Below are positions 37,648 through 48,600 of a stretch of DNA of 64,000 bases, one piece after another (the stretch's first letter is position 1; each line of letters opens with the position of its first letter). The translations under genes and the position numbers were made by a program. The DNA lies in assembly GCF_036785885.1 (NCBI RefSeq), contig NC_092323.1:19538501-19602500 (forward strand). Direction: 5' to 3'. Source of the stretch: Coffea arabica (Eukaryota; Streptophyta; Magnoliopsida; Gentianales; Rubiaceae). The notes below the pieces were generated by a model that saw only the letters and a program-made list of their open reading frames with translations, ran no database searches and was not told the DNA's origin.

Positions 37648-38104
37648 ATGAGGCCACGAAACTTAGAATCGTCGATTTCGTCTAATAGCAGTAGCCGTGT
37701 CTATGGGTATAGATGAAGACCCAAATTGGCAACTTCTTGGCAGGATGATAATCCTGGAAGAAGATTCTATAGTTGTCCAAGATGGCCAGTAAGCATAGAT
37801 TAATTTTTTGTAAGTAAAGTGTAGAAATGCCCTTACTGTAAGAATGTGGTTGTATTTGCAGAGGTCTGATAGGTGCAAATATTTTGAATGTCTTAATGAA
37901 CCAATCTGTGTAAGAGGAAGGAGCATAATGCCAGGTTTGCTGAGAAGGATAAATAGGATGGAAGAAACAATTCAAAAAAGTCGAAGAAGGAAAAAAATTA
38001 TGATTTGTATTATCTTGATGTTGGCTCTGCTACTTATGATATCTGTTGCTGGGAAAAATGGGAGACATGCAAGAGAAGGAAAGTTGGTACTAAGCTTGGA
38101 ATGA
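37648..38104 (+). pseudogene. MULE-2 second gene: GRF zinc finger plus membrane helix
   Basis: Exons 37648-37788 and 37862-38104 join in phase 0. The second exon is 243 bp, exactly as in MULE-1. The protein retains LATSWQDDNPGRRFYSC, CKYFECLNEPIC, a basic LLRRINRMEETIQKSRRR segment and a membrane helix (MICIILMLALLLMISVAG), ending LVLSLE as in MULE-1. The first two zinc cysteines have become Tyr (YGY in place of CGC, TGT to TAT changes), and TGA at 37714-37716 stops the frame directly after. The change pattern suggests deamination of methylated DNA. Confidence 0.8.
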
Positions 38105-38509
38105 GTTACCAAAGGGGGGCTGATGACTATGGTTCATTTCTTTCGTAGGGCAGAATTTTGACTGAATTTGTAAACATAGAAATAGCATGCTTTTGGATCT
38201 TGTAAATGATGGCATGCAATTCTGTAAATGTAGAAATAGCTATTTGTAGGTCTAATTTAGAATGTATATGTTATGTACTACTGCCCCTACTTCTGGTTTT
38301 GAATGGCTGTTGCATTATATATTGTACAAAATTTGGTAATGAAATTGCTTTGTTTTAGCAGAAGAATAGTAAGGCAATTTGGACCTAAATAAGAATAACA
38401 TCAAAAAGATGACTAGCAGCATAGTGAGATAAATTGTTTGTACGTAACAATAACAAGCTAATCTGAAATTTATGTGATGTATTAACGAGCCAATATAATT
38501 GGCATCATT

Positions 38510-40516
38510 TCCATATCTACCTTAGGATTAGTCCTAAACTCCTCAGTATACTTTCTACCAACCCATCTAGAATTTACATGTGGATTGTTATAGGTGAAAC
38601 CACATTTGTGAGTGTCCTCAAATGTCTTGATTTGCACACTACCTTCCCTACTCAATTTTCTAGCATAGATAAGCCAGTCACACCCTTCACTTCTACACTT
38701 AGCCCTCAATCTTATTTTGTCCTGCTTCACAAATTTACATGGTCTGCCCTGTCTTACACTATAATTTGTGATAGCCAACTTGCACTCATTTAGACTACTC
38801 AACAGCTTTTTTAACTCTAATTTTGGATTGTCAATATCTTTAGAGTTGAAGACTGTATGTTCAGTGCTGGTTTTTTCATCATCATGTTCATTCACAATTT
38901 CAAAATCAGATTCAGAAGATGGGGCAACATCATTGTCCTCTGGCATCACCAAATTGTCATCCCTTTCAATTTCAATTGGCTTATTTTTCTGAAAATTCTT
39001 ATGGTGCTCTACACCTAACTATTCAACATTTTTGTCTACATTGTCACGCAACTCACTATCATCACTATCAGTCATATTATAATCAGAGTCCACTGCTCAG
39101 AATAGGGTTGCAAAACGAACCAAGCTGCGCGCGAGCGGCTCGAGTCAAAGCTCGACTCGAGTTCGATATTGATCGAACTCGACAATATCGAACTCGAGTC
39201 GAGATCGAGCTGGCGAAATCGAACTCGAGCTCCAGTTCGAGTTCAAAATATTAAGTTCATTAGTTTGCGAGCCTGCTCGTTAGCTCGAGTATATATATAT
39301 ATTTTTTTATTTTAATAGTAAAATTACATATATATCCCTAATATTTTATTATTTATTAAGAAAAAATAATTAATTATTATTTTTATTAGATTAATTTCTA
39401 GAAACTCGAGCTAACGAGTTGCTCACGAGTCAGAAATTCGAGTTACGTTCTGAGCTGACAATTCGAACTGCTCGTGAGCCAGAAATCGAGCTACAACTTG
39501 CGAGCCTTGTCGAGTCGAGCTCGAGCTCAATTTTCTTGGCTCGTCAAGCTCGGGCTCAAATTCGAGCTCACCTGTTATTAAGTCGAGCTCGACTCGATAA
39601 ATCCAAAATTCGATTCGGCTCGACTCGTTTGCAGCCCTAACTGAGAAGAAGGATTCACTCCCTGAATCAGAATCATTATTATTATTCCCATTAGCCTCAT
39701 TGTCATTCCCTCCCTCTCTATGGTCAGCATTAGGTGTATTAAAATTGTCATTACCATCAGCCCCTTCATTCTCACTAATCGGATATGGATCGTAGCCTAA
39801 TTGTTGAACAAAGATTTCATGGAATAAGAACTCAACATACAAAATAATTTCCCTATTTAAACCACCATTCCTCTTAATATATCCATGCAATTGTCTACTT
39901 GTTTCTATCCTTATAAAATTGCTATTTTCCCAACTATAATACACTTTGTGTCCATACAAACCAGCATTTTCAGTCAATCTATCTACTTCAAAAACACTTA
40001 AACCTATGCTTTCAACATAGTCAATGACACATGCATCTCCACCCTCATAACGTGGATGAGGAGTGTAGGAAGTTAACCCTCCATGGTGACAACTTAGAGT
40101 CATAAGTGTGCTGCCTTGTTCTGATAAAAAAATGCACATATCAACATTCAATAATCAACAGGGCATACATTAACATTAACAACAATGCACTCAATAATGC
40201 ATAAATGTCATAATCACAAATAAGGAGGACATCTTATGGACCCATCTTAATATCATAATCACAAATAAGGACCACATGCATATTATTCAAACATTGTCAG
40301 CTCTGACAATCAGGTTAAAAATAATTAATCTTTTTAACCCAATACAAGTCAAAGTAACCAGAATATACCCACAATGCAAACCTCAAGGACCACATCTAAA
40401 TATTATACTCACAAAAGTTAAAAATTTTTACATTTAACTCTTTATCTATATACCCTAGAAATTTTACCGTAATTTGGGGGTGCACGATTGTTGAATTCTT
40501 TCTTCTGAACTGACAT
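38510..40516 (-). pseudogene. MULE-2 transposase remnant, catalytic domain missing
   Basis: Exon 1 (40516-40468, starting MSVQKKE) and exon 2 (from 40120) match the MULE-1 transposase, including the 49-nt first exon and its phase. A hAT-like element (39103-39639) splits exon 2 at an ESFFS motif; the frame resumes after it (AVDSDYN). A TAG at 39019-39021 replaces a Trp codon. The DNA-binding region (CRSEGCDW, DTHKC) is present, but homology ends near 38510 at NPKVDME. The catalytic, SWIM and knuckle regions are deleted. It cannot encode a working transposase. Confidence 0.85.
39103..39639. mobile_element. hAT-like element inside the MULE-2 transposase
   Basis: The ends are TAGGGTTGCAAAACG and, inverted, TAGGGCTGCAAACG. 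Flanks GCTCAGAA (39095-39102) and ACTGAGAA (39640-39647) fit an 8-bp duplication at 6 of 8. The host reading frame confirms the junction. CTCGAGCTCG-rich arms surround an AT-rich core, as in 20513-20852. Confidence 0.85.
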
Positions 40517-40532
40517 TTTCTCCATGTTCAGT

Positions 40533-42372
40533 TAGGGGTGTGCATTCGGTGCAAATTCGGTAATTCGGTGCACTGAATTCGGTGAATTCGGTTATTCTAC
40601 CTGTAAAAATTTAAACCGTTTTCAATTCCGAATTGGGCATAACCGAATTCATTCCGCAACCGATTTCAAATTCGAAAACGGTAATGAATTCGGTTAAACC
40701 GAATTCATCTATGATTTATAAATTATTACTGATTTGATCCCTAAATTTATTCATAATTGAACACATTACTTATGTTCTAATCATTTTGTGGTTTAATTGG
40801 CATTTATTTGATCACTTATACCTAGAATCCTTAGTCTATGATTTAAGAAACACATAAAAAGTGATTAATTTAAACTAGAATAAACCTTAGACTATACAAT
40901 GATTGGTGATAATTTATGAATTTATAATTTACAATGATTAATTATAAGCAATATTAGTTAGTAGTTACAATTAATTTATAATTTACACTGATTAATAATA
41001 AGTAATATTAGTTACAAACTTACAAATTACAATGATTAGTGATAAGTTATATTAGTTACAAACTTATAATTTATTTCAAATCAAAATAAAACTTATTTAC
41101 TTACACATGTTATTGTGAAAGTCAATACACTAATACATTGATTTGCAATTCACATACATTCACTTATAGTCTTACACTGCTTAGTTGTCTTGTCTATACT
41201 TAAAGCCTTAAGATTAGTAAATAGATAATATGAATTTTAACTTATTTGATAACTTATGCCTAAAATCATTAGTCTATGATTTAAGGAACACATAAAAAGT
41301 GATTAATTTAAACTAGAATAAACCTTAGACTGTACAATGATTAGTGATAATTTATGAATTTATAATTTACAATGATTAATAATAAGTAATATTAGTTACA
41401 AACTTACAAATTACAATGAGTAGTGATAAGTTATATTAGTTACAAACTTACAAATTACAATGAGTAGTGATAAGTTATATTACTTACAAACTTATAATTT
41501 ATTTCAAATCAAAATAAAACTTATTTACTTACATATATTATTGTGAAAGTCAATACACTAGTACATTGATTTGCAATTCATATGCATTCACTTACACTGC
41601 TAACTACTTAGTTGTCTTATCTATACTTAAAGTCTTCAGAATTAAGATTAGTGAATAGATAATGTGAATTTTTATGTTAAATATGTAGAGTACACTAATA
41701 CTTGCAAGTTAGAGATTACACATTCAAATATTCAATAATTCAAACATGAATGATGTATCAAATTACCAATATCTAAATTTAATTACTAATTATGTTTATT
41801 GTTTAATATTTAGTATTATACATATATGTGTTAATTATTATCTAATTCTAGTCATGTTACTCATGTATAAAATAATAAGTATTATAGTTATCTTATATTG
41901 TTATGTATTACTATATATTGGTATTATTATAGTCATATAACAATTAACAAATACTAAAATAATATATTGTACATTATTATATATTATTATTATTATAAGT
42001 ACATGATATGATGATAAATTGATAATACCATATACTAATTATTATTAATAGCATTTACCTATATAATATAATAAAGTATTAGTAGTATATACTAATACTA
42101 AATAGCATTTATCTATATATTATATAATTTTATATACCAATTTGGTAATTCAAATGCGGTAATGCGGTATCCGATTTCAATTACCGAATTTGAATGCGAA
42201 ATCAGTTATTACCTAATTCATAATCTCATTACCTATTTCATACCATATTAGAATTCGGTGAATTTGGTACGTACCGAATTTGTACCAAATTACCAAATAC
42301 CCGATTTCAAATTACCGAATTGAATTTGAAATCGGTTATGAATTCGGTAAGAACCGAATTTGCTCACCCCTA
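40533..42372. mobile_element. hAT-like element inside MULE-2, near the TIR
   Basis: The ends are TAGGGGTGTGCATTCGGT and, inverted, TAGGGGTGAGCAAATTCGG. TGTTCAGT at 40525-40532 and 42373-42380 is a perfect 8-bp target duplication. The subterminal ends are rich in repeated ATTCGGT. The core is AT-rich and contains a diverged internal duplication (about 40.85 and 41.29 kb). It is 1840 bp and noncoding, inserted just upstream of the MULE-2 first exon. Confidence 0.9.
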
Positions 42373-42707
42373 TGTTCAGTGGCCTTCAATCACAAATTAA
42401 AAAGCTCCACTCAGAGGATGGAAATATTTCAACCAGTGGGAAAGGGGGAAACTTGGAGAAGAAAAGCAACGGTTTAGAGAGAGTAAAAATGTGGGTTCTA
42501 TTTTGTTGGTTTTCACAAATATTTGGGCTTTGGTTAACGGCCACGTGGTCTTCTCCGTTCAAATTGAGTAATTTCTCGTTTTTTGACTAAATGTGGCAAA
42601 AAATCATTAATTCATATACTCAATGTGTTCTGACGAAAAGTTTGGGGACTAAATGTGTCTTCATGTCAAAGTTTGGAGACGAAAAGTGGATTTTTCCCTT
42701 TATTTTT

Positions 42708-44120
42708 TTAACTTTTCCTTTTCCTTCAATTAAAAGAAACCTACAAGCCAATGAAAATTCATGCTAAAATGAATTGAGTAAATGACTAATAAATAGATAA
42801 GTAAAAGATAAAATTTCAAGAAAAATTTGGCAAATAAGATGAAAACAAAACTACATGAGATGAATATGAACGAAAATTTGGTATCTATAATTGCAATCTA
42901 CATGGTTTTAGGGGGCCCCTCCAATAAAATTGCCGAATATTTCCACTGAAATTTTAATTGTTTTTGAATTTTTTGCAATGGTATTATTTCCCTTTAATTA
43001 TGTGAAAATGTTTTTGGAAACTACCTTGCCCAACTCCCTCCCTTTCTCGGCCGCTCCATTACCAACCCCCCCCCCCCCCCCCCCCCCAAAAAAAATAGAT
43101 GGAGAGTCTAGAAGGATTTAATCCTTTTGGAGTTAAATAGATGAATTCATTTTCAATTCGATTTAAGCAAATAACGTGCACACTATGCTTAACTGCTTAA
43201 ACAAAAAAAAACCTAATTCTTGTCTACTAAAGGTGTTCATCAGTCATTAATCAGGAATTTAGTAAACAAAATATTGGACGTTTTCAATTTTTTCTTCCAA
43301 GACCAACATCCAATTACCATCCAAAATTTATTTTGACAAATTGAATATTGGTAATTAGATTTCGGTCGGATAACCGATAATATCCAATATCCAAAATATC
43401 AATAGTAAGCCAAAAAATTTTCATTTTCCTCCAAAAAAAAAAACTATTGCACCAAAACTAAATCCCATATGGTTTTATATCCATAAAATTCATTCAATTT
43501 AGCTCAAACAAGCATAATATATTAAAAAATGATAATAAACGTTAGCACTCCTAATCATTGGTCATTATCGCATTAAAAAAAAAAAAAAAAGGAAGCTAGT
43601 CAACATGCATGCGTTTCGCCATTTCCACTTTCCAGCGTTATAACTAATCAGTTGCAAGAGAGTTTAAAAATAAGTAATTAAGTACTTTTAGTAGACTAGT
43701 CAGTAGCCAATAGTTAATAGATTAATATTACACACACACATACATAATAGCATTTGTATATAATACCAATTCTGGAAGTTGGGTTAATAATGGAGAACTA
43801 CAAGATTCTACTTTTAATATCCGTTCCCAAACTATTTTCTCATACATTATATGTTGGATATACTCCAATTTATTGAATTCCATTTTAACAAAATCTGATA
43901 TCAATCGGATTGATTGATTTTTTATTTTTATTTTTACATGTGTATAATAACAATTCTGGAATTCGGTCGGTAATCTAGAACTCAAAGCTCTACTTTTTGT
44001 CTTTCTAAACATTATATATTGAAAATGCTTCAGAATTCCATTTTACCGAAATATGAAATTTTGATCCAAATTAGCTTGACTAATTTTTCCAATTTTCCGA
44101 AATTTGAACACCCATAACTA
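42708..44120. other. AT-rich intergenic DNA with C22 tract
   Basis: No gene is supported. There is a run of 22 C at 43066-43087 and an imperfect duplication of a TTCTGGAA...TTCGG-type segment at about 43731-43920 and 43935-44110. AGGTGTTCATC near 43230 and GTGTTCAAATTTCGG inverted near 44108 may be ends of an aged hAT-like element. Confidence 0.5.
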
Positions 44121-44128
44121 ACTACAAC

Positions 44129-44800
44129 CTATTTACACCCTACCATTTGGCAATTCCACTCCGTAGAGGATGACAACAACGCCGCTTTGGCTAAATGTTT
44201 ATCATCATGAACGGATAGCATCACAACATGTTTTTTAGATGCTTCAACTTTAGACCGAATTTCTTCACACATTATATTCAAATTGGTTCTAAGCAAATTC
44301 GAGGGTACCAGCATTGTCATCTCTTTTGGGGGCCAGTTGAAGAATTTTATGTAGAGAAATAGCTCGACTCATGCTGTATCATATGCATGAAACAGAATTT
44401 CTAGGTATTTTGTCCAAAGGAAGCAACTTGTATGGCTTAAACGATGCATTTCCAATGGGCAATACCTGAGCTTACAATTTACTTTTCTGTTATTTGTACA
44501 TGAACCATAATCTGGAATTCAACAAAGTATAATAAATGTTCTCACAAAATTGAGTCTTTGGTGGACATTCTCTTCCATGTTATTAACCTTATCCCCTCTA
44601 ATGCCCGCAAGATGTAAGCATGTTTCTGACGGAAAAAAAAAAAACCACCAACAGACTTCCAAACAGAAGTCAACAATCTCTCCTGTTGCTTTCATGAAGG
44701 TCGATCTTTTTCCCACTGTAAAGGAGTTAATGGATGAAGAGGTTGCACCAGCATGTGCCAAATAGGAATACAGAGGGGCTCTGTCATCATTGGCATCCAT
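44129..44800 (-). other. Possible coding fragments downstream of PRMT5
   Basis: Several short frames look protein-like on the minus strand: a 44800 ATG frame (MDANDDRAPLYSYLAHAG), a segment near 44630-44540 (LAGIRGDKVNNMEENVHQRL) preceded by a pyrimidine tract and CAG, and one near 44466 (LPIGNASFKPYKLLPLDKIP). They could be exons of a small gene or a captured fragment, about 100 bp past the PRMT5 stop. I could not build a consistent model and do not recognise the family. Confidence 0.25.
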
Positions 44801-44902
44801 CTCATCGTAAGCAGAAACTAAACTGGCAAGTGCTTTCTTTCTGCACTAGATCAGCTATATCAAATCCGCCTCACTTCCATGTAAGACCTTAAAAGGGAAG
44901 TC

Positions 44903-45562
44903 CTAAAGGCCCACCCAATATGACCGACCATTAGGGTTTTGTACAGGTGTAGAGACAGGAGAACTTACGCACCATTCATACCAAACCTAGTTCACATTGA
45001 AGGAAAAGCAATGCATCAGTACATAGTTACCAAAGGCAGAGCAGAAGAAACGAATCTCCTGCTTCCAAATAAAGATCCTGCCCAAGCAATGGCAGGGAGC
45101 TAGGAACTGGTTCAAGAACAAAAGAGGTTTTTCTAGGTCCGGGGAACAGAACAGGTGGTGGTGATTGTGGAGAGTATAAAGTTTGATTAAATATCTAGAT
45201 AACTACTTAAGCATGCAAAGCAAATCAAGTACCTTGGTAGAACCACAGCAACGCCATAGGTGAACTGTTAATGGAATACCCGGCTGGACGCAGACTGGTG
45301 TCCTCAATGGGAAAAAGATCGGAAACCTGCAAGATCAAGATCGTTATCAAGTTAGAAAACACCAGCATGCTCTGTAAGCTATTTAACATTTTAAGTTTTT
45401 ACATAGTGAAGATGTAACAGGCTTCCAGAGATAAGAGGTATCTGGGAAACAAAACTTAAAACATTTACACACTGTTTTTATGGTAGATTCTAGGGCTCAT
45501 GCATGTGTATTTGCACTTCTGTTATAGAGATGAATGCAAAACCCAAAAAAATACATACATAC

Positions 45563-45616
<54 letters not shown>

Positions 45617-48600
45617 AGAACATGCTTGGGGATTTAGGAATGGAGAAAAAGAAACATTTGCCACACAAATGCGCTTAAAAGAGTAAAAAACATATTGTCT
45701 CAGTGGTATGTTTCTACATCACTCAACTATGTTCAAATGTGATTCTTAAATGCATAGTTTACGCACTGTCAGTTTTAGAGTAATCAAAGGAAATATTAAA
45801 CAAGTCACCTTATGGTCTTTGGGATCCTTCAATGCACACATAAGAAAAACAAGAACTTAAGCATTTCAGGGGGGAAAAAAAAGAAAGAAAAAAACTATCC
45901 CTCAGCCCATTCCATTTTTTGTTCAATATCCCTGATGTCCCCAAACCCTCCCCCTTCGCACCACTTCACACATGCAAGCCCTCACCATCGACCTCATTCA
46001 ATCCACAACCAAAACCAGAAATATTTAAATATTTCTTGTTTGAAGAGTACAAATGGTGCTTGAATATATTTTTTTTTAATTTGAAATTAGGCAGTGATGA
46101 TCAATCAATGGTTTAGTAAGAGATGCAAACTCTTTTTAAAGGTAAAGCCAGATGCTTGCATTCTACCTTGTACAACACTAAGCAGTGAATATTTTCAAGT
46201 TCCTGCGAATGATGTTAATAAGAGGTTTGCCAAACTGGGCATTAGGAAGGCAGTGCAGCAGGATGGGCTTGATGGATGAGCCAAAGTGGGCCCAGATATG
46301 AGTGGTAGGGAAATTCAATAGGTGCACAAGCTGGGCTCAGGAAGGAAGAGTAAATCACTAAAGGAGGATTTTGTGTTAGGGGCTTCTAGGAGCAGCAGGA
46401 CTGGTAGACTAGATTGGTGAAGGAGATGAGGAGGGATGGGAGATGCTGAGGAAGTGGAGGTTTTGTTCCTGGGTGGTTGGGGTCTTTTGGGAAGGTTGGG
46501 GAGGAAGGGGGGGTGCGTGTGTTGTCAACTTGCACCTGAGGTGAATTTTCAGGGTCAATGGATTGAATCTAGAAGGCAGCAGAATCAAAAGTTATAGCAG
46601 GTGGTGGTGTTTTTTTTTTTTTTTTTGGGTGAGGGAGGGTTTTCTGGGGAGCGAGGGAGGCAGCAAGAAGGATGCAGGAAGCAGAAATGGTACAATAGAG
46701 TATAGGTATATTATGCATGGACAGTGGTTCTTCTATAACAAATTAACTATAAATATTAACACTTTGAGGCTTCAGAGAATTTAGTTGCAATTCCAAATGG
46801 ATAAGAGATCCCTTGAGATTTTTCCATGTAACATTTCCAAGAACTCAGCTTTTCAAAATTAACTCATTGACACCATCTACAAATAGAAGGAAATATGCAA
46901 AAGGATGGTTACTATTTCAAACAACAGAGGCACAGAATTGGGAACTTAGGGAATCCATCATTATCAACTTAAGCTCCATTTTTGAAGGTCTTACAGTAAC
47001 AATCATTGTGAAGATATACATGCATAAGGTTATTACTCATTACGTCAGGCTTACTACATAATTTGGTAGGCAGAAAAACAAAAGCCACGCAAATCATACC
47101 AACTAAACATGTTAGATGTTGCTGTTGATAGCTCAATACCGAGATGTACGTCTTTATAAAGTGTTGCATCAAAGTAGCCAGCAAACCCTATAAATAGGGG
47201 CTAAACAGTTAGTCACAGGTAGATATGAAATACTTAAACATAATCAAAGTATATGAAGAAATGCGTTTCTGTAATGAAATTATGTAGTGGCACCCAATCT
47301 ATTTGCCTAATATTTCAAATCCTAATTCCTGATGGCTATCTATCAAATGCTTAATCCAATTCCCAACAGTACATATGACTAGATATAAAGTAATATAACT
47401 TTAGCTATACCTACCATGAACCATTGCTGATCCAGTGTTGCAGGGAATCTCAAACTCAAGTTTCTTATACCGATCATTTTTTCTTTTAGTTGAGCTCTCT
47501 GGATGAGCAAAAGTAAACACCTAGCAAAACAGATAACTATTTTAGCTAATTCCTGTCAATACACATACATAAAGAAAAAATTCACTATAGCATTGTATTA
47601 ACTATAATACAGGCACTTTTGGCATTTTTGTTCTTTAGGTTTTCAGGTCATAATTCTTTTGGTATTCAAGGTCCCTTCGAGAGCTGGATTCAAAATTTGT
47701 CGTCAGCTTCTGTCACAAATGATGAGGATTCAGAGATATACATCGTAAGTTTTGCAAACCCTTGTTCAGAAGCCTATGGAGTACAAATAGAAAGCTGATG
47801 GTTTTCAAAGATAGTCATTGGAACGAATATGTCAGAAGCTACTGCTTTCGACAATGTAGAAATATCAAAAATCTCTAGCACAGTATTTTGTTCGAACAGC
47901 CAGTTAAGAGCCACTGCTCCACTTTCCAGATCTGAACAGATGAAACGTGGATACTTGCATTAGTTCAGCCATTTCTGCCTAAGCAATTGTTCTCGCAATT
48001 GTTATGCTTACAAAAAGTTAATGCGCATATGTTATACTTTTTGAGCCTTTTAAACAGAATTATCTGCAACTTGGTTCTCCAAATGTTTCAAAGAGAGATG
48101 AACTCACAGGTTGGGTAGAAGCCAGCCTAGCTACACGATGTAGTTTAACAACATAAGCGGTTTCAAAGTGCAAAAGATCTTTGTGTGATTTGACCTGCAA
48201 TAAATACAAGATCAGCCCGTGCAACATGACAAACATTACAAAATTTCAAATTTCTAGCAAAATAAAAAAGAAAGGAAAAAGTTCGCTAATAGAACCAAAT
48301 GACAACAGAATTTACATCATTGTAGAGTTTTGATGCCGTAATAGGTTGGATAAAGCTTGTATACCTGAAATGGGTCAATGACGCATGTGAATAAAGAATA
48401 CATACCCATCAAATTTACTAGCTAAATTTACAACACGTGAGATCAGTAGTTAGGAGAAAAATAAATCATTTCCACCCAAATGCACCATGCCAAATATTTA
48501 AATAAGTAAAACATACAAAAATAATACTTATTAAGAAGACCCCACCCATGCCACTATCTCCTGAAATTTCATTGCAAGTCCATGACATGTCTTTTACTTC

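Larger units (their letters stand above)
37241..42698 (-). mobile_element. Mutator-like element MULE-2, deleted and twice invaded
   Basis: TIRs of about 262 bp (37241-37504 and 42436-42698) begin GGAAAAAATCCAC and GGGAAAAATCCAC. TTTATTTTT at 37232-37240 and 42699-42707 is a 9-bp target duplication, though the site is low-complexity. The gene order mirrors MULE-1 in the opposite orientation: transposase on minus, GRF-finger gene on plus, converging. Two hAT-like elements are nested inside. Without them it is about 3.1 kb, shortened because the catalytic part of the transposase is gone. Confidence 0.9.
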
